A stretch of DNA of 64,000 bases, taken from JACQFZ01 sp036381895. Its GTDB lineage: Bacteria; Pseudomonadota; Gammaproteobacteria; Acidiferrobacterales; Sulfurifustaceae. Under the pieces are notes generated by a model. It was not told the origin of the DNA. It did not search any database and worked only from the letters and a program-made list of their open reading frames with translations. The stretch is from NCBI GenBank assembly GCA_036381895.1, contig DASVBY010000055.1, positions 61,019-125,018 of the forward strand, written 5' to 3'. This document shows positions 49,621-59,331 of this stretch, piece after piece. A program made the translations under genes and the position numbers. Every line of letters starts with the position of its first letter. Positions within the stretch are counted from its first letter, which is position 1.

Positions 49621-50985
49621 ATGACGGTAGACGCGCTCAAAGTCCCCCCGCAGTCCATCGACGCCGAACAGTCCGTGCTCGGCGGGCTGCTGCTAGACAA
49701 TCAGCGCTGGGACGCGATCGCCGACCGCCTGAGCGTCGAGGATTTCTACCGGCGCGAGCATCGGCTCATCTTCAGCGCCATCTCCGCGCTGTGCCAGGAG
49801 AACAGCCCCGCGGACGTCATCACCGTCTCCGAGCGGCTGGAGCAGACCGGCGACCTCGAGGCGGCCGGCGGGCTCGCCTACATCGGCTCGCTCGCCAACA
49901 ACACGCCGAGCGCCGCGAACGTGCCCGCGTACGCGGACATCGTGCGCGAGCGCTCGATTCTGCGGCAGCTGCTCGCGGCGGCGAACGACATCAGCGAGGC
50001 GGCGTACAACCCGGGCGGGCGCACGGCGCTCGAGGTGCTGGACTACGCGGAGAAGCGCATTTTCGACATCAGCGAGAAGCGCGCCCGGCGCCGCGGCGGC
50101 TACGAGTCGATCGCGGCGCTGCTCACGAAGACGGTCGACCGTATCGACCAGCTCTACCGCACGCAGGGCACGGTCACGGGCGTGCCGACCGGCTTCACCG
50201 ACCTCGACGAGAAGACCTCGGGCCTGCAGAAGTCGGACCTCATTATCATCGCCGGCCGGCCGTCGATGGGTAAGACCACGTTTGCGATGAACATCGCCGA
50301 GAACGCCGCGGTCGGGCACAAGATTCCGGTGGCGGTATTCAGCATGGAAATGCCGGGCACGCAGCTCGCCATGCGCATGATGGCCTCGCTCGGGCGCATC
50401 AATTCGCACCGGATCCGCACCGGCAAGCTCGACGACGAGGACTGGCCGCGGCTCACCTCGGCGGTGAGCCTCCTGAGCGAGGCGCCGATCTTCATCGACG
50501 ATACCCCGGCCCTGACGCCGATGGAGCTGCGCGCGCGGGCGCGACGCATCAAGCGCGAGCACGACCTCGGGCTCATCATCATCGACTACCTGCAGCTCAT
50601 GCAGGCGGGCGAGGGCGCCGCGAGCGAGAACCGCGCGACCGAGATCTCGAATATCACGCGCGCCCTCAAGGGGCTTGCGAAGGAGCTCGACGTCCCGATC
50701 ATCGCGATGTCGCAGCTCAACCGCAGCCTCGAGCAGCGCACCGACAAGCGCCCGGTCATGTCGGACCTGCGCGAGTCGGGGGCGATCGAGCAGGACGCGG
50801 ACGTAATCCTCTTCATCTATCGCGACGAGGTGTACAACGAGGACAGCCCGAACAAAGGGACCGCGGAGATCATCATCGGCAAGCAGCGCAACGGGCCGAT
50901 CGGCAAGATCATGCTCACGTTCCTCGGCGAGTACACCCGGTTCGAGAACTACATCAGCGGCGGGTTCGACCGCGAGTATTCATGA
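49621..50985 (+). CDS. dnaB: Replicative DNA helicase DnaB
   Basis: This 454-residue hexameric 5'-3' helicase of the replisome has an N-terminal primase-interaction domain (PPQSIDAEQSVLGGLLLDN). The RecA-like C-terminal domain has Walker A LIIIAGRPSMGKTTFAMNIA, Walker B LGLIIIDYLQLM and the R-finger region ISQ-like AMSQLNRSLEQR. ATG 49621 has GGGAGG seven bases upstream. Its stop overlaps alr by four bases. Confidence 0.97.
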   Translation: MTVDALKVPPQSIDAEQSVLGGLLLDNQRWDAIADRLSVEDFYRREHRLIFSAISALCQENSPADVITVSERLEQTGDLEAAGGLAYIGSLANNTPSAANVPAYADIVRERSILRQLLAAANDISEAAYNPGGRTALEVLDYAEKRIFDISEKRARRRGGYESIAALLTKTVDRIDQLYRTQGTVTGVPTGFTDLDEKTSGLQKSDLIIIAGRPSMGKTTFAMNIAENAAVGHKIPVAVFSMEMPGTQLAMRMMASLGRINSHRIRTGKLDDEDWPRLTSAVSLLSEAPIFIDDTPALTPMELRARARRIKREHDLGLIIIDYLQLMQAGEGAASENRATEISNITRALKGLAKELDVPIIAMSQLNRSLEQRTDKRPVMSDLRESGAIEQDADVILFIYRDEVYNEDSPNKGTAEIIIGKQRNGPIGKIMLTFLGEYTRFENYISGGFDREYS

Positions 50986-52073
50986 GCCGTCCGGCGCGCG
51001 CGATCCTCGACGCGCAGGCGCTGCGCCACAACCTCGCCGAGGTGCGCCGGCGCGCACCGCGCGCGCGGGTCATGGCCATCGTCAAGGCGAACGCCTACGG
51101 CCACGGGCTCGTCTGGGCCGCGCGCACGCTCGCCCCGGAGGTGGACGCCTTCGGCGTCGCCGCAGCGGAAGAGGGGCTGGTGCTGCGCGAGGCCGGCATC
51201 ACCCGGCCGATCTGCCTGCTCGAAGGCTTTTTCGATCCCGCGGAGCTCGCGCTCCTGTCGGCGCACGATCTCTCCCCGGTGGTGCACCACGAGGCGCAGG
51301 TGCGCGCGCTCGAGGCGGCGCGGCTCGCGCGCCCGCTCGCCGTGTGGATCAAGGTCGACACCGGCATGCACCGCCTGGGGTTTCCGCCCGCCGAGTTCGA
51401 TGCGGTGCTCGCGCGCCTGCGCGGCGCGGCGAGCGTCGGCGAGATCCGCGTGATGTCGCACTTCGCGGCCGCCGACGATCCGCGGGCGCGGGCGGCGACT
51501 CAGGCGCAGATCGATGTCTTCGAGGCCACGGTCGGGCGGGCGGGGCTCGAGCGCAGCCTCGCGAACTCGGCCGGCATTCTCCGATGGCCGGCCGCGCATT
51601 TCGAATGGGTGCGCCCGGGCATCATGCTCTACGGCGGCTCGCCGCTCGTCGGCGCCGTGGCGCGCGATCTCAACCTCCGGCCCGTCATGACGCTCGCGAC
51701 TTCGCTCATCGCCGTCGCCCGCCGCCGCAAGGGCGAGCCGATCGGCTACGGACCCGAATACCACTGCCCGGAGGACATGCCGGTCGGCGTCGCGGCACTC
51801 GGCTACGGCGACGGCTACCCGCGCCGGATGCCCGCCGGCACGCCGGTGCTCGTTAACGGGCGGCCGGCGCCGCTCGCGGGGCGCGTGTCGATGGACATGC
51901 TCACTATCGACCTGCGCGGGCATCCGGAGGCGAAGCCCGGGGACCCCGTCGTGCTGTGGGGCCCGGACCTGCCGGCCGACGAGATCGCGGCGCGCGCCGG
52001 CACCATCAGCTACGAGCTTTTCTGCCACGTCGCCAAGCGCATTCCGCGCGTCGAAGCGGGCGCTGCGCCATGA
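50982..52073 (+). CDS. alr: Alanine racemase
   Basis: This 363-residue PLP enzyme supplies D-alanine for peptidoglycan. The PLP lysine is in IVKANAYGHGLVWAART. The catalytic tyrosine region on the other subunit is GYGPEYHCPEDMPVGVAALG with GYGDGYPRRMP. GRVSMDMLTIDL is also conserved. The ATGA overlap with dnaB and with radA gives a three-gene coupled unit, an order common in gammaproteobacteria. Confidence 0.96.
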   Translation: MSRPARAILDAQALRHNLAEVRRRAPRARVMAIVKANAYGHGLVWAARTLAPEVDAFGVAAAEEGLVLREAGITRPICLLEGFFDPAELALLSAHDLSPVVHHEAQVRALEAARLARPLAVWIKVDTGMHRLGFPPAEFDAVLARLRGAASVGEIRVMSHFAAADDPRARAATQAQIDVFEATVGRAGLERSLANSAGILRWPAAHFEWVRPGIMLYGGSPLVGAVARDLNLRPVMTLATSLIAVARRRKGEPIGYGPEYHCPEDMPVGVAALGYGDGYPRRMPAGTPVLVNGRPAPLAGRVSMDMLTIDLRGHPEAKPGDPVVLWGPDLPADEIAARAGTISYELFCHVAKRIPRVEAGAAP

Positions 52074-53434
52074 GCCGCGCGAAATCCGCTTACGTCTGCA
52101 ACGAGTGCGGCGCGCAGTCGCCGAAGTGGGCCGGGCAGTGCCCGGCGTGCGGCGCGTGGAACGCGCTCACCGAAACCGTCATCGAAGCCGCACCCAAGCG
52201 CAGCCGGCCCGGCTTCGCGGGTGCGGGCAGCGGGGTGCAGGCGCTCGGCGCGATCGTGCCCGAGCAGATCCGCCGGCTGCGCACGGGGCTCTCGGAGCTC
52301 GACCGCGTCCTCGGCGGCGGCCTCGTACCGGGCTCGGTGGTGCTTCTCGGCGGCGACCCGGGGATCGGCAAGTCGACGCTCCTGATCCAGGCGCTCGCCG
52401 AGATCGGCCGCGACGCCGAGGTGCTGTACGTGAGCGGCGAGGAATCGGCGGACCAGATCGCACTGCGGGCGCAGCGCGTGGGGGTCGGGCGCCCGGTCGC
52501 CGACCGGCTGAAGCTGCTTACCGAGAACCGCGTGGAGGACGTGCTCGCCTGCGCGCGCGCCGAACGCCCGCAGGTGATCGTGCTCGATTCGATTCAGACG
52601 GTCTATACCGAAGCCCTGCAGTCGGCGCCGGGCAGCGTCGCGCAGGTGCGCGAGTCGGCGGCGCAGCTCGTGCGGCACGCGAAGAGCACCGGCACCGCGC
52701 TGTTTCTCGTCGGCCACGTGACCAAGGAGGGAACGCTCGCCGGGCCGCGGGTGCTCGAGCACATGGTCGATGCCGTGCTCTATTTCGAGGGCGACACCGG
52801 CAGCCAGTTCCGCATCGTGCGCGCGATCAAGAACCGCTTCGGCGCGGTGAACGAGATCGGCGTGTTCGTCATGACCGACACCGGCTTGCGCGAGGTCGGC
52901 AACCCCTCGGCGATGTTCCTGAGCCGCCTGGGCGACGCGGTCGCGGGGAGCGTGGTGCTCGCGACCCAGGAGGGCACGCGGCCGCTCCTCGTCGAAGTCC
53001 AGGCGCTCGTCGACGCGAGCCACCTCGCGAATCCGCGGCGCGTGTGCGTCGGACTCGACGGCAACCGCCTCGCGATGCTGCTCGCCGTGCTGCATCGCCA
53101 CGGGGGTGTGGCAACCTACGACCAGGACGTGTTCGTGAACGTCGTCGGCGGCGTGCGCGTTCAGGAGACGGCGGCGGATCTCGCGATCATCGCCGCCACC
53201 TGCTCGAGCCTGCGCAACCGGCCGCTCGGGAACGACCTCGCGGTGTTCGGCGAAGTGGGCCTCGCGGGCGAGGTGCGCCCGGTCGCGCGCGGCCAGGAGC
53301 GCCTGCGCGAGGCGGCCAAGCTCGGATTCAAGCGCGTGATCCTGCCGGCTGCGAATCTCCCGAAGAAGGGCGACATGGACATCGAGCTGATCGGCGTGCG
53401 GCGCCTCGGCGAAGTGCTGGACGCCGTCGCCTGA
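52070..53434 (+). CDS. radA: DNA repair protein RadA
   Basis: This 454-residue RecA-like branch-migration helicase has an N-terminal C4 zinc finger (YVCNECGAQSPKWAGQCPAC). The ATPase has Walker A LLGGDPGIGKSTLLIQAL, and the RadA-specific KNRFGAVNEIGVF motif is present. A Lon-protease-like C-terminal domain ends it (LAVFGEVGLAGEVRPV). Full length. Confidence 0.96.
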   Translation: MSRAKSAYVCNECGAQSPKWAGQCPACGAWNALTETVIEAAPKRSRPGFAGAGSGVQALGAIVPEQIRRLRTGLSELDRVLGGGLVPGSVVLLGGDPGIGKSTLLIQALAEIGRDAEVLYVSGEESADQIALRAQRVGVGRPVADRLKLLTENRVEDVLACARAERPQVIVLDSIQTVYTEALQSAPGSVAQVRESAAQLVRHAKSTGTALFLVGHVTKEGTLAGPRVLEHMVDAVLYFEGDTGSQFRIVRAIKNRFGAVNEIGVFVMTDTGLREVGNPSAMFLSRLGDAVAGSVVLATQEGTRPLLVEVQALVDASHLANPRRVCVGLDGNRLAMLLAVLHRHGGVATYDQDVFVNVVGGVRVQETAADLAIIAATCSSLRNRPLGNDLAVFGEVGLAGEVRPVARGQERLREAAKLGFKRVILPAANLPKKGDMDIELIGVRRLGEVLDAVA

Positions 53435-53483
53435 GGCCGGGCGCGCCGGCGCCGCGGACGCCGTTTCGGGCTCGTCCGGCGCG

Positions 53484-54161
53484 TTACTTGAGAGAGAACT
53501 GCAGGCGCGTGCCGGCGACCTCGATGATGTCGCCGTTGCGCAGCCGCGCTCCGCTCAGCGGTATCACCCGCCCGTTCACCTTCGGTTTTTCGCTCTCGTT
53601 CGCGGGCCGCAGCACGTAGCCCTCGGCGGTGCGCAGGATCACCCCCGCCGGCCGACCGGTCTTGCCGAGGTTCGTCACGGCCTTGCGCAACTCGATGCGG
53701 CGGCCGTTGGTGCGGCCGTTCAGCACGTAGAGCGTCGCCGGCGGCTGCTCGTTCGGCACCGACGGGGCCTCGGGCGCCTCGTGCCGCCGCCCGGCGGTTT
53801 CGGCCATGGCGCTCGGGTTGATGACGACGGTCTTCGCGAAGTCGTCGTGGCTGCGGCGCGCGACCGGGCGCGCGGATTCGCGCAGGTACAGGAGCGAGTA
53901 CTGCCCGATGCCGATGGCGTCGCCGTTGCGCAGATGATGCTTCAGCACGCGCTTGTTGTTGACGAAGGTGCCGTTCGTGCTGTTCAGGTCCTGAATGAAG
54001 GAGTCCTCCCCGATGGTGAACACGTTCGCGTGCTCCCCGCTCACCGCGAGATTGTCGAGCACGATCTCGCACCCCGGCTTGCGCCCGATCTTCATGTCGC
54101 CCTGGCGGAGTTCGACATGATCGATGACTTCATCGTTGAGCTTGATTATCAGCTTCGGCAT
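53484..54161 (-). CDS. Protein with two FHA-type domains
   Basis: This 225-residue cytoplasmic protein has a canonical N-terminal FHA domain (MKIGRKPGCEIVLDNLAVSG, with EHANVF and NSTNGTFVNNKRV). A central linker follows, then a second FHA-like domain (NLGKTGRPAGVILRTAEGYV, GRVIPLSGARLRNGDIIEVA). FHA domains bind phosphothreonine. It is encoded next to a PP2C phosphatase and transcribed after it. No Ser/Thr kinase gene is in view. Confidence 0.85.
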   Translation of the reverse strand: MPKLIIKLNDEVIDHVELRQGDMKIGRKPGCEIVLDNLAVSGEHANVFTIGEDSFIQDLNSTNGTFVNNKRVLKHHLRNGDAIGIGQYSLLYLRESARPVARRSHDDFAKTVVINPSAMAETAGRRHEAPEAPSVPNEQPPATLYVLNGRTNGRRIELRKAVTNLGKTGRPAGVILRTAEGYVLRPANESEKPKVNGRVIPLSGARLRNGDIIEVAGTRLQFSLK

Positions 54162-54193
54162 TGCAACAGAGATCTCACTGCAGGTCTTCCGGC

Positions 54194-54937
54194 CTACGCG
54201 TTCGCGAGGGCCAGAATGACGGAAATGTTGTCCGGGCCGCCGTGCGCGTTGGCGCGCTCGATCAGCCGGTGCGCGGCGGCGTCGAGATCCGCCGAGGTCT
54301 CCGCGAGGATCGCGCTGATCTGCTCGTCGGTGACCACGTCGGTAAGGCCGTCGGAGCAGAGCAGATAGATGTCGCCGGCGCGCACGCGTTCTTCGTGCAG
54401 CTCGCTCTCGATCGTGGGATCGACCCCGAGCGCGCGCGTGACGAGATTCCGCGCGAGCGACTGGCGCGCCTCCTCCGGCGTGAACAGACCCCGGTTCACG
54501 AGCTCCTGCACGACCGAATGGTCCTGGGTGAGCTGCGTGAGCTGCCCGTCGCGGAAGCGGTAGAGGCGCGAGTCGCCGACGTGCGCGACGTACAGCCGGT
54601 CGCCGCGGAACAGGGCGACGACCACCGTCGAGCCCATGCCGCGATAGTCGGCGCGCGCCTGGGCGGCCTCGAAGATCGCGCTGTTGGCGCCCTCGATCGC
54701 GCTCAGGATCTGCTTGCGCGGGGCGGCGCGCGAGCCGACGCGGCTCAGGCTCTCGGTGATCGCCTCGATCGCCATGCGGCTCGCCACTTCGCCGGCCTGA
54801 TGGCCGCCCATCCCGTCCGCGAGCACCGCAAGCCCCAGGTCCGGCCGCATGGCGATGCAATCTTCGTTCTCGTCCCGGACCTGGCCGGGGTGAGAGAGGC
54901 CTCCCATGATGACGTTGACGTGCGGACCCGGACTCAT
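54194..54937 (-). CDS. PP2C-family serine/threonine phosphatase (Stp1-like)
   Basis: This 247-residue metal-dependent phosphatase has the PP2C motifs QVRDENEDCIAMRPDLGLAV, LADGMGGHQAGEVASRMAIE, VAHVGDSRLYRFRDGQLTQL, TQDHSVVQELVNRG and CSDGLTDVVTDEQI. Conserved Asp residues for the two metals are present. It precedes the FHA gene on the same strand with a 32-base gap and probably reverses phosphorylation read by that protein. Confidence 0.9.
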   Translation of the reverse strand: MSPGPHVNVIMGGLSHPGQVRDENEDCIAMRPDLGLAVLADGMGGHQAGEVASRMAIEAITESLSRVGSRAAPRKQILSAIEGANSAIFEAAQARADYRGMGSTVVVALFRGDRLYVAHVGDSRLYRFRDGQLTQLTQDHSVVQELVNRGLFTPEEARQSLARNLVTRALGVDPTIESELHEERVRAGDIYLLCSDGLTDVVTDEQISAILAETSADLDAAAHRLIERANAHGGPDNISVILALANA

Positions 54938-55103
54938 CGGCGGGCGGCGGGAACGCGGGGCAGGCAGGCGCGGTTCGGGCGAGTGCAGGGAGCAATGACC
55001 GCGCAGTACATGAAGCCGTCTCCTCGATCCTTAACGAGTATAGCGGGCGACGCTCCGCGAGCCTGCCACCCCAACTGGTGCGAGCGGGCCTGAGCTTGTA
55101 ATT

Positions 55104-56246
55104 CTAAGCCTTTGAGCCAGGGTTCAAAATAATCTCGAGCAGCGCCTCGTACGCGGACGCGAGCCGCGCGGGATCCTCGATCGGCACGTGCTCGTCGATC
55201 TTGTGAATGCTTGCGTTCACCGGCCCGAGCTCGACCACTTCCGCGCCCGTCGGCGCGATGTAGCGCCCATCCGAGGTGCCGCCGTCGGTCGAGAGCGCAG
55301 GGCGCACCCCGAGGGTGCGCTCGACCGCGGTGCGGGCGGCTTCGACCAGCCGGCCCGGCGGCGTGAGGTAGGGCTGGCCGGAAAGTGACCACTCGAGCGT
55401 GTACTCGATGCCATGGCGGCGGAGAATCGCTTCGACGCGCTCGCGCAAATCGCGCTCGGTAACGGCCGTAGAGAAGCGAAAATTGAAGCTCGCGCTGAGG
55501 ACCCCCGGAATCACATTGCTCGCGCCGGTCCCGGCGTTCAGATTCGAGATCTGAAAGCTCGTCGGCGGAAAGTCGGCGTTGCCCTGGTCCCACCGGGTCG
55601 CCGCAAGCTCGGCGAGCGCCGGGGCGAACTGATGGATCGGGTTGCGGGCGAGATGCGGGTGGGCCACGTGGCCCTGGATGCCGTGCACGGTGAGCCGGCC
55701 GTTCAGCGAGCCGCGGCGGCCGTTTTTGATGACGTCGCCGAGGGTCCGGCTCGACGTAGGTTCGCCCACGACGCAGTAGTCGATGCGGATTCCGCGCGCA
55801 CTCAGCCGCTCGACTACTTTCGCGGTGCCGTCGATCGCGGGGCCTTCCTCGTCCGAGGTAAGGAGAAGCGCGACGCTGCCCGCGTGGGCGGGGTGGCGGG
55901 CGATGAATTCCTCCACGGCGGTCACGAAGGCGGCGAGCGAGGTTTTCATGTCCGCGGCGCCGCGTCCGTACAGCCGGCCGTCGCGAATCACCGGTTCGAA
56001 GGGGTCGGTCTGCCACGCGTCGCGGGGGCCCGGCGGCACCACGTCCGTGTGTCCGGCGAAGACCACGAGCGGCGCTTCGCGGCCGTGGCGCGCCCAGAGG
56101 TTGTCGACCTCGCCGAAGCGCAGGCGCTCGATTTCGAAGCCGAGCGGAGCGAGGCGGGAGGCGATCAGATCGAGGCAGCCTTCGTCGCGGGGCGTGACCG
56201 AAGGCCGGCGGATCAACTCCTGGGTCAGGGCGAGCGTCTTGTCCAT
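55104..56246 (-). CDS. dapE: Succinyl-diaminopimelate desuccinylase
   Basis: This 380-residue di-zinc M20-family hydrolase makes LL-diaminopimelate and succinate for lysine and peptidoglycan. Metal-site motifs are LVVFAGHTDVVPPGP, GRGAADMKTSLAAFVTAVEE and LLLTSDEEGPAIDGTAKVVE. The dimerisation domain contains SLNGRLTVHGIQGHVAHPH. It follows dapD and dapC on the same strand, completing the succinylase branch. Confidence 0.96.
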   Translation of the reverse strand: MDKTLALTQELIRRPSVTPRDEGCLDLIASRLAPLGFEIERLRFGEVDNLWARHGREAPLVVFAGHTDVVPPGPRDAWQTDPFEPVIRDGRLYGRGAADMKTSLAAFVTAVEEFIARHPAHAGSVALLLTSDEEGPAIDGTAKVVERLSARGIRIDYCVVGEPTSSRTLGDVIKNGRRGSLNGRLTVHGIQGHVAHPHLARNPIHQFAPALAELAATRWDQGNADFPPTSFQISNLNAGTGASNVIPGVLSASFNFRFSTAVTERDLRERVEAILRRHGIEYTLEWSLSGQPYLTPPGRLVEAARTAVERTLGVRPALSTDGGTSDGRYIAPTGAEVVELGPVNASIHKIDEHVPIEDPARLASAYEALLEIILNPGSKA

Positions 56247-56298
56247 GGATGGCCGCGGGAAGATCTGATCGGCGATTCAGCGCGTCCGGGAGCGAATC

Positions 56299-57120
56299 TC
56301 ACACATCTCTTAATAGTTCATTGATGCCCACTTTGCTGCGGGTCTGGACATCGACCTGCTTCACGATGACGGCGCAATAGAGGCTGTACTTGCCGTCCGG
56401 ACTCGGGAGGCTCCCGGGAACCACGACCGAACCCGCCGGAACGCGGCCGTAGGTGATCTCGCCGGTCGCGCGGTTGTAGATGCGGGTGCTCTGGCCGATG
56501 AAGACGCCCATGGAGATCACCGATCCGGCCTCGACCACCACGCCTTCCACGATCTCGGAACGCGCGCCGATGAAGCAGTCGTCCTCGATGATGGTCGGCG
56601 ACGCCTGGATCGGCTCGAGCACGCCGCCGATGCCTACGCCTCCGGACAGGTGCACGTTCCTGCCGATCTGCGCGCAGGAGCCTACCGTCGCCCAGGTATC
56701 GACCATCGTGCCTTCGTCCACGTACGCGCCGATGTTCACGTACGAGGGCATGAGCACCACGTTCGGGGCGATGTAGGCGCCGCGGCGCACGGTGGCCGGC
56801 GGCACCACGCGCACGCCCGCCTTGCGGAAATCCTGCGGGCGGTAGCCGGCATATTTGAGCGGGACCTTGTCCCAGTAGTTGGTGTGGGCGCCGCGCACCG
56901 CCGCGTTGTCGTTCAGGCGGAACGACAACAGCACCGCCTTCTTGAGCCACTCGTTGACCACCCATTGGCCGTTGCGCTTCTCCGCGACGCGCGCCTTGCC
57001 GCTGTCGAGCAGGGCGAGCGCCTTGTCAACCGCGCGCTTGATCCTGACCGGCGGCTTCTTCGGGTTGAGCCTGGCGCGCTCCTCGAACGCCTCGGTAATG
57101 ATTTTCTCGAGATCGCTCAT
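56299..57120 (-). CDS. dapD: Tetrahydrodipicolinate N-succinyltransferase
   Basis: This 273-residue left-handed beta-helix acyltransferase is recognised by hexapeptide-repeat segments (RRGAYIAPNVVLMPSYVNIG, AYVDEGTMVDTWATVGSCAQ, IGRNVHLSGGVGIGGVLEP). The N-terminal helical part (SDLEKIITEAFEERARLNPK) supports the ATG at 57120. It uses succinyl-CoA. It lies between dapC and dapE. Confidence 0.96.
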   Translation of the reverse strand: MSDLEKIITEAFEERARLNPKKPPVRIKRAVDKALALLDSGKARVAEKRNGQWVVNEWLKKAVLLSFRLNDNAAVRGAHTNYWDKVPLKYAGYRPQDFRKAGVRVVPPATVRRGAYIAPNVVLMPSYVNIGAYVDEGTMVDTWATVGSCAQIGRNVHLSGGVGIGGVLEPIQASPTIIEDDCFIGARSEIVEGVVVEAGSVISMGVFIGQSTRIYNRATGEITYGRVPAGSVVVPGSLPSPDGKYSLYCAVIVKQVDVQTRSKVGINELLRDV

Positions 57121-57137
57121 CGGCTTGGGATCGACTC

Positions 57138-58337
57138 CTAAAGGGATTGCACGAATCGGCGTATCCGCCGCGCGGCTTCGACGCACTCGTCGAGCGGCGC
57201 CACGAGCGCCATGCGCACGCGGTTCGCGCCCGGATCGACGCCGTCGGCGCGGCGGGACAGGTAGCTGCCCGGCAGCACGAGCACGTTCTCGCGGGCATAG
57301 AGCTCGCGCGCGAACACCGTATCCTCGATCGGCGTACGCGGCCAGAGGTAGAAGCCGGCTTGCGGGCGCCGAACCGCGAGCGCCCCGTCGAGGATCTCGA
57401 GGACAGCGTCGAACTTCGCGCGGTAAAGGGCGCGGTTCGCGCGCACGTGCGCCTCGTCGTTCCACGCGGCGATGCTGGCGGCCTGGGTCGGCGGCGGCAG
57501 CGCGCAGCCGTGGTAGGTTCGGTAGCTCAAATAGGCGGCGAGCACGTTCGCGTCGCCGGCCACGAAGCCGGAGCGCAGCCCCGGCAAATTCGAGCGCTTG
57601 GAGAGCGAGTGAAACGCCAGGCAGTTGCGATAGTCGCTGACGCCGAGCTGCGCCGCCGCCTGCAGCAATCCGGGCGGCGGCCGCTCCTCGTCGAAGTAGA
57701 TCTCCGAGTAGCACTCGTCGGCGGCGATGACGAAACCGTAGCGCTGCGACAGCTCGATCAACGTCCGCCAGTCGTCGATGTCGAGCACGGCCCCCGTGGG
57801 GTTGCCCGGCGAGCAGACGTAGAAGAGCTGCGTCGCGCGCCATACCTCGGCCGGCACGCGGTCGAGCGCCATGCGATAGCCGTCGCGCTCGAGCGTGTTC
57901 AGCAGGTACGGGCGCGCGCCGGCGAGGAGCGCCGCGCCCTCGTAGATCTGGTAGAACGGATTGGGCATCATCACGACCGCCGACCCGTCGGCGCCGTCGA
58001 CTACCGCCTGCGCGATCGAAAAGAGCGCCTCGCGCGTTCCCGCCACCGGCAGCACGTGGCGCTCCGGATCGAGCGGCTGGCGCTCGAGGCGGAAACGCCG
58101 ATTGGCCCAACCGGCAATGACGGCGCGCAGTTCGGGCGAGGCCTTCGTCATGGGATACGTCGAGAGCGACGGGAGGCTCCGTGCCAGAGCGTCGAGTACG
58201 AAGGCCGGCGCCGCGTGCTGGGGCTCGCCGATCGAAAGGCGGATCGGCGCCTTGTCCGGCGGCGGCACGATACCTTGGAGAAGCGCGGCGAGTTTCTGGA
58301 AGGGGTAGGGCTGTAGGGCGGCGAGCCGCGCGTTCAT
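57138..58337 (-). CDS. dapC: Succinyldiaminopimelate aminotransferase
   Basis: This 399-residue class I/II PLP aminotransferase starts MNARLAALQPYPFQKLAALL, typical of DapC. The Schiff-base lysine is in FHSLSKRSNLPGLRSGFVAG, and FYVCSPGNPTGAVLDIDDWR is the PLP-binding loop. Seventeen bases separate it from dapD. ATG 58337 is preferred over 58373 for matching the family N-terminus. It diverges from the DMT transporter gene. Confidence 0.93.
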   Translation of the reverse strand: MNARLAALQPYPFQKLAALLQGIVPPPDKAPIRLSIGEPQHAAPAFVLDALARSLPSLSTYPMTKASPELRAVIAGWANRRFRLERQPLDPERHVLPVAGTREALFSIAQAVVDGADGSAVVMMPNPFYQIYEGAALLAGARPYLLNTLERDGYRMALDRVPAEVWRATQLFYVCSPGNPTGAVLDIDDWRTLIELSQRYGFVIAADECYSEIYFDEERPPPGLLQAAAQLGVSDYRNCLAFHSLSKRSNLPGLRSGFVAGDANVLAAYLSYRTYHGCALPPPTQAASIAAWNDEAHVRANRALYRAKFDAVLEILDGALAVRRPQAGFYLWPRTPIEDTVFARELYARENVLVLPGSYLSRRADGVDPGANRVRMALVAPLDECVEAARRIRRFVQSL

Positions 58338-58381
58338 GTCCGATTCTTTTCTGAAAGCCGGATTATAGGGCAAGGCGGTCG

Positions 58382-59293
58382 ATGCTCACCAGCGCATCCC
58401 GATCGACCTACGCGGCGCTGTGCGTGTGCGTGGGCGCCATTCTCTGGGGCATCGTCTGGTATCCGATGCGTCTGCTTGAGGATGCCGGGCTGCATGGGAT
58501 CTGGCTCGCGCTGATCGTTTACGTCGCGGCGCTGGTGGCGAGCCTCCCGTACACGCGCCGTGGACTGCCGGCCCTGCGGCGGACGCCGGGCTGGCTCGCG
58601 GTGCTCGCGCTTGCCGCGGGCTGGACGAACATTGCGTTCGTGCAGGCGGTGCTCGGCGGCAACATCCTGCGGGTGTTGCTTCTCTTCTATCTGTCCCCGC
58701 TGTGGGCCACGTTCCTTGCCCGCGTGCTGCTCGGCGAGCGCATCCCGCGAGCGGCAGCCGGCAGTCTCGCGCTCGCGGTCGCGGGTGCGCTGCTCATGTT
58801 GTGGAATCCTGCGCTCGGCGTGCCGTGGCCCGAGGAGCGCGCCGACTGGTTCGGCCTCACGGCCGGGATGGCGTTCGCGCTGTCCAACGTGGCGACACGC
58901 GCGGTGCAGCAGGCGCCGATCGCCACCAAGCTCTTCTGCGTGTTCTTCGGCGTGAGCACGATGGCGCTCGCGATCATCGCGCTCGCGGACCTGCCCGCGC
59001 CGTACGTTTCCGCCGGGACCGTCGCCGGCGCCGCTGCGCTCGGGGTCTTCGGCATCCTGGTGATGACCGCGCTGATCCAGTACGGGGTCACGCACATTCC
59101 GGTGCACCGTTCCGCCGTGATCACGTTCGTCGAGCTGATCGCCGGCGCCGTGTCGCAGGCGCTGCTCACGGATGAAGTCGTCACACTGCGGGAATGGATA
59201 GGCGGCGCCCTGATCGCGGCGGGCGCCTACGGAGCGGTGCGCGCGGCGCCGCCGGCGAAACTGCCGGGAGCCGCCGGGAGCACGCCGAGATGA
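58382..59293 (+). CDS. DMT-superfamily (EamA) transporter
   Basis: This 303-residue protein has about ten hydrophobic helices in two EamA repeats, with GAILWGIVWYPMRLLEDAGL at the first and a second repeat beginning GLTAGMAFALSNVATRAVQQ. HIPVHRSAVITFVELIAGAV is the conserved end of the second repeat. It probably exports a small metabolite or amino acid; substrate unknown. It starts 44 bases from the dapC start on the opposite strand. Confidence 0.85.
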   Translation: MLTSASRSTYAALCVCVGAILWGIVWYPMRLLEDAGLHGIWLALIVYVAALVASLPYTRRGLPALRRTPGWLAVLALAAGWTNIAFVQAVLGGNILRVLLLFYLSPLWATFLARVLLGERIPRAAAGSLALAVAGALLMLWNPALGVPWPEERADWFGLTAGMAFALSNVATRAVQQAPIATKLFCVFFGVSTMALAIIALADLPAPYVSAGTVAGAAALGVFGILVMTALIQYGVTHIPVHRSAVITFVELIAGAVSQALLTDEVVTLREWIGGALIAAGAYGAVRAAPPAKLPGAAGSTPR

Positions 59294-59331
59294 CGGCGCC
59301 CCCCGTCAGGACAGAGCGCTCGGCTCCGGCT

